Shown one piece after another: positions 19,401-32,800 of a DNA stretch of 64,000 nucleotides. Below the pieces are notes generated by a model, which was not told where the DNA came from, made no database searches, and saw only the letters and a program-made list of their open reading frames with translations. Source of the DNA: Onthophagus taurus (lineage: Eukaryota; Arthropoda; Insecta; Coleoptera; Scarabaeidae); assembly GCF_036711975.1 (NCBI RefSeq), contig NC_091976.1, positions 30,442,001 through 30,506,000 of the forward strand, given 5' to 3'. Numbering within the stretch: position 1 is the first letter of the stretch; every line of letters starts with the position of its first letter. Made by a program: the position numbers and the translations under genes.

Positions 19401-22400
19401 TAGAACTGAGTTCGTTCTAGTGATAACACTGGATCTAGAACTAATACAATCCTAGGTCTAGGGACTAAAAGTAGACCTAGCACTGTGTTAGTTCTAGATA
19501 TGGTGTATCACTAAAACGAACTCAGTCCTAGGTCTAGTTTTAGCCTCTAGACCTAGAACTAAGTTGGTTCTAGTGATAACACTGGATCTAGAACTAATAC
19601 AGTCCTAGGTCTAGGGACTAAAAGTAGACCTAGCACTGTGTTAGTTCTAGATATGGTGTATCACTAAAACGAACTCAGTCCTAGGTCTAGTTTTAGCCTC
19701 TAGACCTAGAACTAAGTTGGTTCTAGTGATAACACTGGATCTAGCACTAATACAGTCCTAGGTCTAGCGAGTAAAACTAGAGTTAGGATTGCGTTAGTTC
19801 TAGACCCGTTGTTATTACTAGAACTAACACAGTCCTAGGTCTAGTCTTAGCCTCTAGACCTAGAATTGTGTTAGTTCTAATGATAACACAGTCCTAGGTC
19901 TAGTATTAGCGTTTAGACCTAGAATTGAGTTCGTTCTAGTGATAACACTGGATCTAGAACTAATACAGTTCTAGATTTAGGGACTAAAAGTAGACCTAGC
20001 ACTGTGTTAGTTCTAGATATGGTGTTATCACTAAAACTAACACAGTCCTAGGTCTAGTCTTAGCCTCTAGACCTAGAACTGAGTTCGTTCTAGTGATAAC
20101 ACTGGATCTAGAACTAATACAGTCCTAGGTCTAGCGACTAAAACTAGACCTAGAACTGTTTTAGTTCTAGATCCGGTGTTATTACTAGAGCTAACACAGT
20201 CCTAGGTCTAGTATTAGCGTCTAGACCTAGAACTGAGTTCGTTCTAGTGATAACACTGGATCTAGAACTAATACAGTCCTAGGTCTAGGGACTAAAAGTA
20301 GACCTAGCACTGTGTTAGTTCTAGATATGGTGTATCACTAAAACGAACTCAGTCCTAGGTCTAGTTTTAGCCTCTAGACCTAGAACTAAGTTGGTTCTAG
20401 TGATAACACTGGATCTAGAACTAATACAGTCCTAGGTCTAGGGACTAAAAGTAGACCTAGCACTGTGTTAGTTCTAGATATGGTGTATCACTAAAACGAA
20501 CTCAGTCCTAGGTCTAGTTTTAGCCTCTAGACCTAGAACTAAGTTGGTTCTAGTGATAACACTGGATCTAGCACTAATACAGTCCTAGGTCTAGCGAGTA
20601 AAACTAGAGTTAGGATTGCGTTAGTTCTAGACCCGTTGTTATTACTAGAACTAACACAGTCCTAGGTCTAGTCTTAGCCTCTAGACCTAGAATTGTGTTA
20701 GTTCTAATGATAACACAGTCCTAGGTCTAGTATTAGCGTTTAGACCTAGAATTGAGTTCGTTCTAGTGATAACACTGGATCTAGAACTAATACAGTTCTA
20801 GATCTAGGGACTAAAAGTAGACCTAGCACTGTGTTAGTTCTAGATCTGGTGTTATCACTAAAACTAACACAGTCCTAGGTCTAGTCCTAGCATCTAGACC
20901 TAGAACTGAGTTCGTTCTAGTGATAACATTAGATCTAGAACTAATACAGTCCTAGGTCTAGCGACTAAAACTAGACCTAGGACTGTGTTAGTTCTAGATA
21001 TGGTGTATCACTAAAACGAACTCAGTCCTAGGTCTAGTTTTAGCCTCTAGACCTAGAACTAAGTTGGTTCTAGTGATAACACTGGATCTAGCACTAATAC
21101 AGTCCTAGGTCTAGCGAGTAAAACTAGAGTTAGGATTGCGTTAGTTCTAGACCCGTTGTTATTACTAGAACTAACACAGTCCTAGGTCTAGTCTTAGCCT
21201 CTAGACCTAGAATTGTGTTAGTTCTAATGATAACACAGTCCTAGGTCTAGTATTAGCGTTTAGACCTAGAATTGAGTTCGTTCTAGTGATAACACTGGAT
21301 CTAGAACTAATACAGTTCTAGATCTAGGGACTAAAAGTAGACCTAGCACTGTGTTAATTCTAGATCTGGTGTTATCACTAAAACTAACACAGTCCTAGGT
21401 CTAGTCTTAGCATCTAGACCTAGAACTGAGTTCCTTCTAGTGATAACATTAGATCTAGAACTAATACAGTCCTAGGTCTAGCGACTAAAACTAGACCTAG
21501 GACTGTTTTAGTTCTAGATCCGGTGTTATTACTAGAACTAACACAGTCCTAGGTCTAGTATTAGCGTCTAGACCTAGAACTGAGTTCGTTCTAGTGATAA
21601 CACTAGATCTAGAACTAATACAGTCCTAGGTCTAGCGACTAAAACTAGGCCTAGGACTGTTTTAGTTCTAGATCCGGTATTATTACTAGAACTCACACAG
21701 TCCTAGATCTAGTCTTAGCCTCTAGATCTAGAACTGTGTTAGTTCTAGTGATAACACAGTCCTAGATCTAGTATTAGCGTCTAGACCTAGAACTGAGTTC
21801 GTTCTAATGATAACACTAGATCTAAAACTAATACAATCCTAGATCTAGTGACTAAAACTAGAATTGTGTTAGTTCCATTGATAACACTAGATCTAGAACT
21901 AACACATTACTAGATTTAGTACTATTTGCTAGACTTAGGGATGTGTTAGTTTTAGTGATAATACTAAACCTAGTGCTAATACAGTTCTAATACTATTTCT
22001 AATGATAGTGCTAATATTAGCAATTTATTTTTTTTATCCAATTTATTTTATTTACATCTTTGTTTAGTTTCTTGTTGAAGATAATGAAGTGGTTCAAAAA
22101 GAAGATATGCCAATAGATTACTCAGCTGATTATTGGGATAAAAAATATACAGTACGTCGTGAACGAATCCCTGCATTTCTCGAACCCGTTTCAGATATAA
22201 TTCTACGAGCTGGAAAATATTTAAACGTAATCCGTCAATGTGGAAAAACATTAAATCATAAAGTCGAAACAATCGAATATAAATTAGAAGAAAAACATTA
22301 CATTGAAGCGATTGAAAATGCTTATAAAATCGCGAGTCAAACGTTGTTAGATTTGGTAATGAAAGAGCAGGATTTAGTGGGACGATTAAAATCGGTTAAA

Positions 22401-23913
22401 CATTACTTTTTATTGGACCAAGGGGATTTTATCGTGACGTTTTTATCTTTGTGCGAAAAAGAACTTAGCAAAAATATTAACGATGTTATTCAAGCCAGGT
22501 TAGATTCGCTTATGGATTTAGCTTTGAGATTATCTAGCGCTACAAATGATCCTTATAAAGACGATCTTCGCATTGAATTACTTCCTTACGATTTACAATT
22601 TCAAATGTTTAAAATATTGAGTATTCAAACTATGTCAGAACAAGGTTTAAATCGAACCAATTTAAAAAAAATTTTATATTTTTAATTTTCTTTTAGAGTA
22701 TTGTATGAATAGTGACTTCCAAAATGAATTGTACGGAATACAATCGTTTACGTTTAGTTATGAAGTACGTTGGCCTTTATCGTTAATTTTAAATCGGCGA
22801 TCTTTGAGTTGTTACCAAATGATTTTTCGACATTTATTTTACTGTAAATATGTTGAAAGGATGTTGTGTCAAGTGTGGAGAGCGAATAAAGTGACGAAGA
22901 AATTCGCTGAACATACGGCCAAACAGTACAGATTTGCTTTCGCTCTTCGTCAACGTATGATTCAATGCGTTCAAAATTTGGAGTATCATATGATGGTTGA
23001 AGTTATTGAACCACATTGGTCATCATTTTTACATAACATCGCTAAAGTAATAAAATAAAATATTTTTTTATAATTATTAAATTAATAAAAATCATATTTT
23101 AGGTAAATAATGTCGATGAAGTTTTAACATGCCACTGCGATTTTTTAGTGGCCTGTTTAAGAGATTGCATGTTAACAATTCCGAATTTATTGGAAGTGAT
23201 TACTAATATTTTAACTATATGTATATCGTTTTGCAAGTTTATGCAGGTTAGTAGAATACTTTGATTATATTAACTAATTTAAATCAATTAATTGGTGGTT
23301 TTACTAACAGCAAGCCCAGCTTCATTATTTAGAAGCTGAGTTAGGTATTGTGCCACAATCTTATATAGACACTCACATGTTACAGGTATTCAATAAATAA
23401 AATTTAAGTAGATTGGAATATTTAGTGTGGTTTTATCGTTACAAACAAAATTCTAATGATTTTATTCAATATCTAGGGTGAATTAGGCGTTTGTGAGATC
23501 CCAGATGAAACTCAAATGGCCACATTTTCAGAAAACATTGCAGCTTTCGATGAACAATTCACAAAGCACCTTTTAGATCTTTTGGGATTAATAAATGGCT
23601 TGAATCGCGATAGTAGTGATCATGAAAGACTCTTCAATTTATTATATAGGTAAATATAAAAATCCTTTATTTACCCAATTCCCCCCATTTATATCCTTAG
23701 AATTGTTTTCTGTTTGGGTGATAAACCAGAAACATGGCTTAATAATTAAAATAATTTTTGCATGATTTTGATTAAAATGTTATGGTGAGGATATTTTTTT
23801 TTGTTGGATATCTTTTAATTGGGTTAAATTTTTTTAGGTTGGATTTTGAGAATTATTACACGAATGGAATGGCGAATCGTAGAAGAAAAAATCACGAAGA
23901 TATCACTGGTTAA
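16464..23913 (+). CDS. Grip84: Gamma-tubulin complex component 2 (GCP2 / Grip84)
   Basis: Eleven exons: 16464-16516, 16569-16739, 16789-17431, 17488-17616, 17673-17849, 22068-22644, 22697-23046, 23103-23246, 23311-23385, 23477-23649 and 23838-23913, giving 855 residues. The start MSEFKLHHLVKELL aligns with GCP2 N-termini. The GRIP1 region includes LLYxL-like LLNILMGLPGCYIEA and MRFEYGQVNNALAE. The later half has GKYLNVIRQCG, KHYFLLDQGDF and the GRIP2 hallmark VRWPLSLILNRRSL followed by MIFRHLFYCKYVER. GCP2 pairs with GCP3 in the gamma-tubulin small complex that nucleates microtubules at centrosomes and spindles. Intron 5 (17850-22067) is swollen by palindromic satellite while most other introns are about 50-90 bases. 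Confidence 0.95.
17930..22010. repeat. About 4 kb palindromic satellite inside GCP2 intron 5
   Basis: Basic units of roughly 155 bases carry two arms that are near reverse complements: GTTCTAGATCYGGTGTTATC and GATAACACTGGATCTAGAAC. Higher-order copies are visible: the marker 'gcgagtaaaactagag' occurs at about 19767, 20594 and 21114, so blocks of about 827 and 520 bases have been re-duplicated. Units near the two edges are more diverged. No coding frame runs through it. Confidence 0.95.
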
Positions 23914-24113
23914 TAAAAACATTAATTGAATTAATTGAATTTGAAAAAAAAAATAAAATGTCTAAATTAAAACAACAAAATTTTTATTTTTTAGATTTTT
24001 TTTTAAGAAATAAAAAATGACGTACAAAGTTTGGTCAAGTTTGAGATATTCTTCGGACGATGCAATAACCATATATTAATGAAGAAAAGTAGAAAGAAAA
24101 AGAAAATTTATTC

Positions 24114-27100
24114 TTAACTTTTTTTATCCTCATGTCCAGGATTATTATTATCATCTATGGCGCAAATTTCTTCATGAGATTTTATCCAACTACAAAAAAG
24201 GATTTTATTAAAATTAATTATCATTTTAAATTAATTAACTTACATAGATTCTTCTTGTTTAATTTTGCTCAAATTTAAATTATCAAGCCCTATTTTATGG
24301 AAGAAATGCATCGCTTCCATTGAAGCTTTTGCACGGGCTTCTTCAAAAGATTGACCATCTCCCAAACACACCTGTTTATATTTATAATTTTTAATTAAAG
24401 TTATTAATTAATTAGAGTAAGGGCCACTTTTACCACCTCTTGATAAATTTAACCAATAGATAATTACCATGGTTACAGCGGTTTTAATCGCTCTCATTGG
24501 CTAAGAGCGCCAATTTATCTATCGATTAAATTTATCAAGAGGTGGTAAAAGTGGGCCTAAATCATACAGTTATTGGACAGTTAAGGGATTTTATTAAACG
24601 ACTCTTTCTTAAAAAATAGTGATCTTAAATAGGAATGAATTATTACATTTTTCAATTCTCTATTTTAGGTTATGTCAAAAATGTTAATTGATTTTCTCTA
24701 TTATCTCAAAGAATTTTGTTTGAAACATAAATAACCATAAATATTCGTGAATTGCAATCTTTTAGCTTTAATTTGACACATAATTAACTTATTAACTCCT
24801 ATAAATAGAGTCAGAATGATTCTTTGAACTTTTTGATTTAAAGTTAGGTTAAGCTTAAAACACTTTTGCTAATATTTTCATAAAAAATCCTGTTCAAAAC
24901 TTTCAATGTTATTAAATTTTAGATTTTTAGCTTTAATTTGATATCAAATTTATCTTTTAACTCCTCCAAATAAAATCAGAATGAGTTTTTAAATTTTTCA
25001 ATTCTTTATTTTAGGTTATGTCAAAAAATGTTCATTAATTTTCTCTATTATCTCCAAAAATTTTCTTTGAAACATAAATAACCATAAATATTCTTAAATC
25101 ACAGTCTTTTAGCTTTAATTTGACACATAATTAACTTATTAACTCCTATAAATAGAGTCAGAATGATTCTTTGAATTTTTTGATTTAAAGTAAGGTTAAG
25201 TTTAAAACACTTTTGCTAACATTTTCATAAAAAATCCTGTTCGAAACCTTCAATATTGTCAAATTATAGACTTTTAGCTTTAATTTGATATCAGATTTAT
25301 CATTTAACTTCTTCAAATAAAATCAGAATGTGTTCTTAAATTTGTGAATTCTCCATTTTAGGTTATGTCAAAAAATGTTAATTGATTTTCTCTATTATCT
25401 CAAAGAATTTACTTTGATACATAAATAACCATAAATATTCTTAAATCACAGTCTTTTAGCTTTAATTTGACACATAATTCATTTATTAACTCCTATAAAT
25501 AGAATCAGAATGATTCTTTGAACTTTTTGATTAAAGTTAGATTAAGTTTAAAACACTTTTACTAACATTTTCGCAAAAAATCCTGTTGGAAACTACCAAT
25601 ATTCTTAAATTATAGACTTTTAGCTTTAATTTGATATCAAATTTATCTTTTAACTCATGCAAATAAAATCAGAATGAACTTTTAGGTTATGTCAAAAAAT
25701 GTTCATTGATTTTCTCTATTATCTCCAAGAATTTTCGTTGAAACATAAATAAGCATAACTATTCGTGAATTACACTCTTCTAGCTTTAATTTGACGTATA
25801 ATTCAATTATTAACTCCTATAAATAAAGTCAGAATGATTCTTTCAACATTTGCATTTAAAGTTAGGTTAAGTTTAAGACAGTCTTGCCAACATTCCTGTT
25901 GGAATCCTTCAATATTCTTAATTATAGACTTTTAGCTTTAATTTGATATGAAATTCATCTTTTAACCCCTCCAAATAATATCAGAATAATAATAATTTAT
26001 TAACTCCTATAAATAGAGTCAGAACGATTCTTTGAACTTTTTGATTTAAAGTTAGGTTAAGTTTACAACACTGCCAACATTTGCATAAAAAATCCTTTTC
26101 GATATCTTCAATATTCTTAAATTCTAGACTTTTAACTTTAATTTGATATCAAATTTATCTTTTAACTCCTCTAGCATAAGATATCAATGTATATTTCTTA
26201 TATTTTTTTCACACTATCCAATGATTAAAATTCACACTTATTATAATACAATTGAGACACCCCATTCCATAACCCACAAAATTTTGGAGTTGGATAATAA
26301 TCATAAATGTTTCACACTCAACCCAACAAAAAAAAGCACAAACTTGTCAAAACCTTTACCAAAATGACTTGAATTAGCACCGACGATATTCAGGTTAAAT
26401 TAACATTAATCTGACATATTTCGTTAAATTTTTTAAAAACTAAATCTGTGCTGTCCAATAACTGCATGGTTTACCCTACTTTAGTACTTATTAAATATTT
26501 ACATAATTCGGATGTAACCCAATTTGAACCAACGAAAAGTATTTGGAATCCTCTTTAAATAAATCGCTATAATGAACCACAATACCACGTTCTTGAGTAA
26601 CTTCAAGAAGCATATCTTTAAAATTTGTGGATTCTCCAGTATCGCCTTTTTCTTGGTTTTTAGTACTTCTATCAGAAATTAAAGAATCCTAAAAAAAAAT
26701 TAATTTGAAATTAATTAATTAATAATTAATTTTTATTACTTTATTTTCGTTGTTATCCCCAGGTTTTAAGTAATCCAACGTCGACATAAACAAATCTTTA
26801 GCATCCTGCGCAAATTTATTCACAAAACCCCTAATAACCTTATTCTTCTTTTTGCCCTTCTTCTTCTTTTTCTTACTCCCATCCGAGATATTCGAGGAAG
26901 AACTCGCCGCGCTCGGCGCGATATCCTTCAACATAGCCACCATATTTTCGGAGGCGTGTTGTTTCGATTTCTTCTTCGAACCTCCAACCCCTTCCGTCGT
27001 TAAATCTCCCAATGTACACCGCGTCACGTATTCCCTTTCGTGCGCAGGACCCTCCTCTCTAATCACCTCATATTCCAAATTGAGCTGCTTTAATTGAGCG

Positions 27101-28027
27101 TACTCGTATACCGTCGATATCGGCGATTTGACCGCGTCACGATTACAAGTGCCAGTTGCCAAACAAAACTCCTTCTCGTCGGCCGTCATCAGCGATAAAG
27201 TCGCGAGGGCCTTCGAGGCGGCGTCATGTCTGGCCGCTTGCTTTGTGTAACCAGTGCCAATAAATTTTTGGTCACCGACCAGGACCGCTACAACAAACGG
27301 GGGCTTTGCAGAGCTATCCTGATTGGGGATATCGTAGTTTTTGGTGTATGGGTGATAGATAGATTTGTTTAATTTTGTGTGGTAACTACTTTTTTGGTCG
27401 ATTTTTAAATCGGGAACGCTAGATTTCGATTGTATTGAGCTGTAATCGGATTCTTTGAGTTGCTCCTCAGATAAGTAGGTGACTTTTAAGCCTAGTTTAT
27501 ATGCTAAACTATTTAATTCCACTGTTGGGGTGGAAACATTTTCTTTAGTTTTTGTTGGGGGATTTGGGTGACTGGTTTCAAGTAAGGCGAGAGAAGCTGC
27601 TGCTTTTTTTGCTTCTTTTATACTTGATCCTGTTCCTGTATACTTTTCATTGCCTAATGATAGTGTTATTGTAAAGATTCGGTTATGAGATGGCCCCTAC
27701 AATTTAATCTTTAGATTTAAGGATATTAATTAAAGCTTTATTCTTCACCTCTTCATTTTCCAAATAATAATGATAAGTTAGTTTATTATAAAGAGCTAAT
27801 AAGTGTACTGTCGACAAGGGACTAGTAGAAATTTTTTCTTCTTGCATTTGCTTACTATCTTTATCTGTAGTGTCGTCCACTAATTCGGAATGTATTTGTC
27901 CACCACCTCTTCCTATTTCCAAAATAGTACCTGCACATACACAATGATTATAACTTGAAATAAGGATTAATTTGTCATCTATCACCTTCGACACATCCTT
28001 GCTTGTCAAACTTTGCAAACAAGTCAT
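24114..28027 (-). CDS. Staufen-family dsRNA-binding protein (possibly StaufenC)
   Basis: Exons: 28027-27749, 27696-26740, 26688-26503, 24371-24244 and 24189-24114, about 541 residues if the ATG at 28027 is used. A strong 3' splice site at 27932-27931 means the first exon may instead start at 27930 with an upstream exon not identified. dsRBD1 spans the first intron (STVHLLALYNKLTYHYYLEN, then GPSHNRIF). dsRBD2 has a Staufen-like insertion, then PPFVVAVLVGDQKFIGTG. dsRBD3 is SPISTVYEYAQLKQLNLEYE to the KQHASENM helix, followed by a Lys-rich linker. The last domain (NFKDMLLEVTQERGIVVHY) resembles Staufen dsRBD5. Staufen proteins localise mRNAs; a coleopteran paralogue, StaufenC, is needed for RNAi in beetles. 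The 2.1-kb intron is satellite-filled. Confidence 0.87.
24421..24557. mobile_element. Harbinger-like MITE
   Basis: A 137-base element with inverted ends of about 32 bases: GGGCCACTTTTACCACCTCT at the left and its near-complement at the right (aagaggtggtaaaagtgggc-type end). TAA flanks both sides (24418-24420 and 24558-24560), the target-site type of PIF/Harbinger elements. It lies in the long intron of the Staufen-family gene. Confidence 0.8.
24600..26180 (-). repeat. About 346-bp dimeric satellite, minus orientation
   Basis: The marker 'ggttatgtcaaaaa' recurs at 24669, 25014, 25361 and 25685. Each period contains two diverged half-units, recognisable from 'ttaactcctataaatagagt' and 'ttaactcctccaaataaaat'. 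It is the same family, inverted, as the arrays at 31795-33785 and 41390-43650. It fills most of the 2.1-kb intron of the Staufen-family gene. Confidence 0.9.
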
Positions 28028-28620
28028 AGGTGGATATGGAAGAAGCTACTTTGATTAAACAAAACAACAGGACATACAGAGACATGACAAAAAGGTTGTA
28101 AGCATTAGTTAGAATCATAACCTCTGAGTTATTTTGCGGGGCGGCGAAAATTAATTTTCGGAATTATGTGGACCCCCTATAAGGTTTCAGGTTATCCCGA
28201 TTACAATATTCTTCTTTCCCTCCACCACAATTGCAGTAACGGGGTTGGGCTGAGTTGGGTGTTTTTTATATAATGTTTTTTTTTAACTTTTTATAACGAT
28301 TAATTTTGGGTGAAACAGATTTAACACATGGGAATGCTTGAAAAGAACTGAAGTTACCACCTTTCGTCAAACGTCCCGGTGCATTACGGTGCTTTTTTAA
28401 CGTCCTCTGGGATTCCCCTCAAAGACTTACTCACAGATGCTCCTTTCGGTGATTAAGTCGCCTCTTTTATGGACTTTTAATTTCTGGGTGCATTTAGTTA
28501 TTTTTCAAACCACATCCACATGTAAAAGAAAGTACAAATGCTCTGTTTCACGTGTTCTATGACTTTGGACACCAAACAAAACTTTGACAAAAATTTCTAT
28601 CATTTACCATGGTTATGTAC
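28028..28620. other. Upstream region of the Staufen-family gene, unresolved
   Basis: The stretch has higher GC than its surroundings (for example 28135-28260 and 28370-28450). It may hold the promoter or an untranslated first exon of the minus-strand gene. I see no long frame and no convincing motif. Confidence 0.3.
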
Positions 28621-28624
28621 TATT

Positions 28625-29770
28625 TTTGGCAACATTTCAATTTTTCATCAATAGGTGGTGCTCGACCAATATTTAAAAAGTACAAAATTATTTAATCTAA
28701 ATAAATTAAATAAACTTAATCAAAATAAATAAATAAATCATTATTTTTCCATATTTCGTTTAACAACTTAATAAAAAACCGTAAGATAACACATAACCTA
28801 AATGTCTTTTAATCAATTTTCGTCAACATTTCAATTTTTCATCAATAGGTGGCGCTCATCCAATGTTTAAAAAGTACAAAATTATTTAATCTAAATAAAT
28901 TAAATAAACTTAATCAAAATAAATAAATAATAAATCATTATTTTTCCATATTTTGTTTTACAACTTAATAAAAAACCGTAAAATAACACCTAACCTAAAT
29001 GTTTTATGATCGATCTATTTTGGGTAACATTTCAATTGTTCATCAATAGGTGGCGCTCATCCAATATTTAAAAAGTACAAAATTATTTAATCTAAATAAA
29101 TTAAATAAACTTAATTAAAATAAATAAATAAATCATTATTTTTCCATATTTTGTTTTACAACTTAATAAAAAACCGTAAAATAACACCTAACCTAAATGT
29201 TTTATGATCGATCTATTTTGGGTAACATTTCAATTTTTCATCAATAGGGGGCGCTCATCCAATATTTAAAAAGTACAAAATTATTTAATCTAAATAAATT
29301 AAATAAACTTAATCAAAATAAATAAATAATTAAATCATTATTTCTCATATTTCATTTCACAACTTAATAAAAAACCATAAGATGACCATAACCTAAATAT
29401 CTTTTAATCAATTTTGGTCAACATATCAATTTTTCATCAATAGGTGGCGCTAATCCAATGTTTAAAAAATACAAAATTATTTAATCTAAATAAATTAAAT
29501 AAACTTAAACAAAATAAAAAAAATAATAAATCATTATTTTCCCATATTTCATTTCACAACTTAATAAAAAACCGTAAGATAACACCTAACCTAAATGTCT
29601 TATGATCGATCTATTTTGAGCAACATTTCAATTTTTCATCAATAGGTGGCGCTCACCCAATATTTAAAAAATACAAAATTATTTAATCGAAATAAATTAA
29701 ATAAACTTAATCAAAATAAAAAAATAATAAATCATTATTTTCCCATATTTCGTTTTACAACTTAATAAAA
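28625..29770. repeat. About 198-bp tandem repeat, six copies
   Basis: The marker 'ataggtgg(c/t)gctc' recurs near 28651, 28845, 29046, 29244, 29440 and 29642, so units are 194-202 bases. Units contain 'aaattatttaatctaaataa' and 'ttaataaaaaaccgtaa'. The array occupies the space between the divergent Staufen-family and Top3b genes and ends about 100 bases before the Top3b start. Confidence 0.9.
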
Positions 29771-29870
29771 ATAACTCTTAATCTAAATGTCACTTGTCAC
29801 CGGTGTAAAAACTAACCTCATTTTTTATTGAGTATTTACCACAATATTTACATTTTTATAAAAACCCAAC

Positions 29871-32800
29871 ATGAAAACTGCTCTTATGGTAGCAGAAAAG
29901 CCATCGTTAGCGGCTTCTCTAGCTAACATATTAAGCAACGGAAAATGCTCCTCCCGGCGGGGTAAATAAAAATAAAACCCCAATTACATTACTCACATTA
30001 AAATAAATTTTAGGTTTAAATGGATCTTGTTCCGTCCACGAATGGAATGGCACGTTTAAAAACGAAACAGTAAGATTAAAAATGACCTCAGTTTGCGGTC
30101 ACGTAATGAGCCTGGATTTTATAAGCAAATACAATAATTGGGATCGGGTAGATCCTGTCGAATTATTTTCTTGTCCAACTGAAAAGAAAGAAGCTACACC
30201 AAAACTAAAGATGCCCCTTTTTTTAAGCAGTGAAGCCCGTGGGTGTGATTATTTGATTTTATGGCTTGATTGTGACAAAGAGGGTGAAAATATTTGTTAT
30301 GAAGTCATGAATGCTGTCGCTAAAACAATGAATACGAACGTTTTTAACGATAACGTTACATATCGCGCGAAATTTTCAGCAATTACCGAAAAAGACATCA
30401 AAGCTGCTTTTAATAATTTGGGAAAACCGAACGAAAACGAAGCTAGAAGTGTTGACGCCAGACAAGAATTAGATTTACGAATCGGATGTGCGTTTACTCG
30501 ATTTCAAACGAAATTTTTCCAGGGAAAATATGGTAATTTAGACGCCTCTTTAATATCTTATGGCCCTTGTCAAACTCCAACTCTTGGTTTTTGTGTGCAA
30601 CGCCATGATACGATTCAAACCTTCAAATCTGAACCATATTGGGTTGTTCAAGTTATTGTTAAAACTAAAGATGGTCTTGAGATCTCTTTGGATTGGTCTA
30701 GAGTACGGTGTTTTGAAAAAGAGGTTGCTAATATGTTTCTACAAAGAGTTAAAGATTGTTCTCAATCTCAGTAAGTTAAAAAAAGAACCACTTTACTTAA
30801 TAAAAATAAAATTTTATGTTAGGGTAACAAAAATTACGCGTAAAGAAAAGGCAAAAAGTAGACCTCTTGCTTTAAATACAGTTGAATTAATGAGGGTTGC
30901 TAGTTCTGGTTTAGGAATGGGACCTCACCATGCTATGCAGATAGCAGAAAAATTATATACTCAAGGTTATATAAGTTATCCTAGAACAGAAACAACAAGA
31001 TATCCCGAAAATTTTGATATTTTGTGAGTTAATTAAATGTAAAAACTTTTTTTTAATTAAATTAATTATTAATTTTGAGTAGAGGAGTTCTTAAACAGCA
31101 ACAAAACAACCCTGAATGGTCGAAAGAGGTTAATGAAGTCCTATCAAATGGGATTAATAGACCGAAAGGGGGACATGATGTTGGTGACCATCCCCCCATC
31201 ACACCAATGAAAACAGCTACAAGAAACGAATTGGATGGAGATTCTTGGAAACTTTATGACTACATTACAAGACATTTTATAGCAACCGTTTCTAAAGATT
31301 GTAAATATTTATCAACAACAATAACATTTTTAATCAACCAAGAAATATTTACTGCGACTGGAAAAACACTTATAGACCCTGGTTTTACCACAATAATGAC
31401 TTGGCAAGTAAGTTAATACTTCGTTGTGTTCAATACCTCATCATATTAATTGAATTAATTGATTTTAGGCGTTTGGAAAAAATGAAATTGTACCAAATTT
31501 ATTTGAAAATGATTTAGTCCCAATTCAAGAAACAAAATTGGTTGAATATCAAACAAATCCTCCTGATTATTTAACCGAATCCGAGTTAATTACTTTAATG
31601 GAAAAGCACGGAATTGGAACTGATGCTTCCATTCCGGTTCACATCAATAATATTTGTCAAAGGAATTATGTTACCGTCGGAGGTGGAAGAAAATTAATAC
31701 CAACAACTTTAGGAATTGTTCTTGTTCATGGTTATCAAAAAGTAAATAATTTAAAAATTAGGATATTTAAAGTTTAATGAGAAAATTTTGGTAAAAATAT
31801 TGAACTTAACCTAACTTTAAAACAAAAAGAATCGTTCTGGCTCTATTTATAGGAGTTAATAAATGAATTATGTGTTAAATTAAAGGTAAAAGATTGTAAT
31901 TCACGAATATTTATGGTTATTTTTATTTCAAAGAAAATTCTTTGAGATAATAGAGAAAATCAATGAACATTTTTTGAGATAACCTAAAATAGAGAATTGA
32001 AAAATTTAAGAACTCATTCTAATTTTATTTGGAGGAGTGAAATGATAAATTTGATATCAAATTAAAGCTAATAGTCTATAATTTAAGAATATTGGTGGTT
32101 CCCAACAGGATTTTTTACGAAAATGTTAGCAAAAGAGTTTTAAACTTAACCTAACTTTAATCAAAAACTTCAAAAAATCATTCTGACTCTATTTATAGGA
32201 GTTAATAAATTATTATTATTCTAATTTTATTTGGAGGGGTTAAAAGATAAATTTCATATCAAATTAAAGCTAAAAGTCTATAATTAAGAATATTGAAGGT
32301 TTCCAACAGGATTTTTACGAAAATGTTGGCAAAACTGTTTTAAACTTAACCTCACTTTAATCAAAAAATTCAAAGAATCATTCTGATTTTATTTATAGGA
32401 GTTAATAACTGAATTATATGTCAAATTAAAGCTAAAAGAATGTAATTCACGAATAATTATGGTTATTTATGTTTCAAAGAAAATTCTTGGAGATAATAGA
32501 GAAAATCAATGAACATTTTTTGACATAACCTAAAAGTTAAAAATTCATTCTGATTTTATTTGGAGGAGTTAAAAGATAAATTTCATATCAAATTAAAGCT
32601 AAAAGTCTATAATTTAAGAATATTGGTGGTTTCCAACAGGATTTTTTCCAAAAATGATAGTAAAAGTGTTTTAAACTTAACCTAACTTTAGTCAAAAAGT
32701 TAAAGATACATTCTGACTCTATTTATAGGAGTTAATAAATGAATTATGTGTCAAATTAAAGCTAAAAGACTATAATTTAAGGATATTTATGTATTAAAGG

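Noticed and set aside
17930-22010. Palindromic array as a set of regulatory binding sites
   Set aside because: Unit length, higher-order copying and lack of conserved single motifs fit satellite DNA better.
26143-26367. Plus-strand 74-codon frame
   Set aside because: Lies in satellite and intron DNA of the Staufen-family gene, low complexity, no domain.
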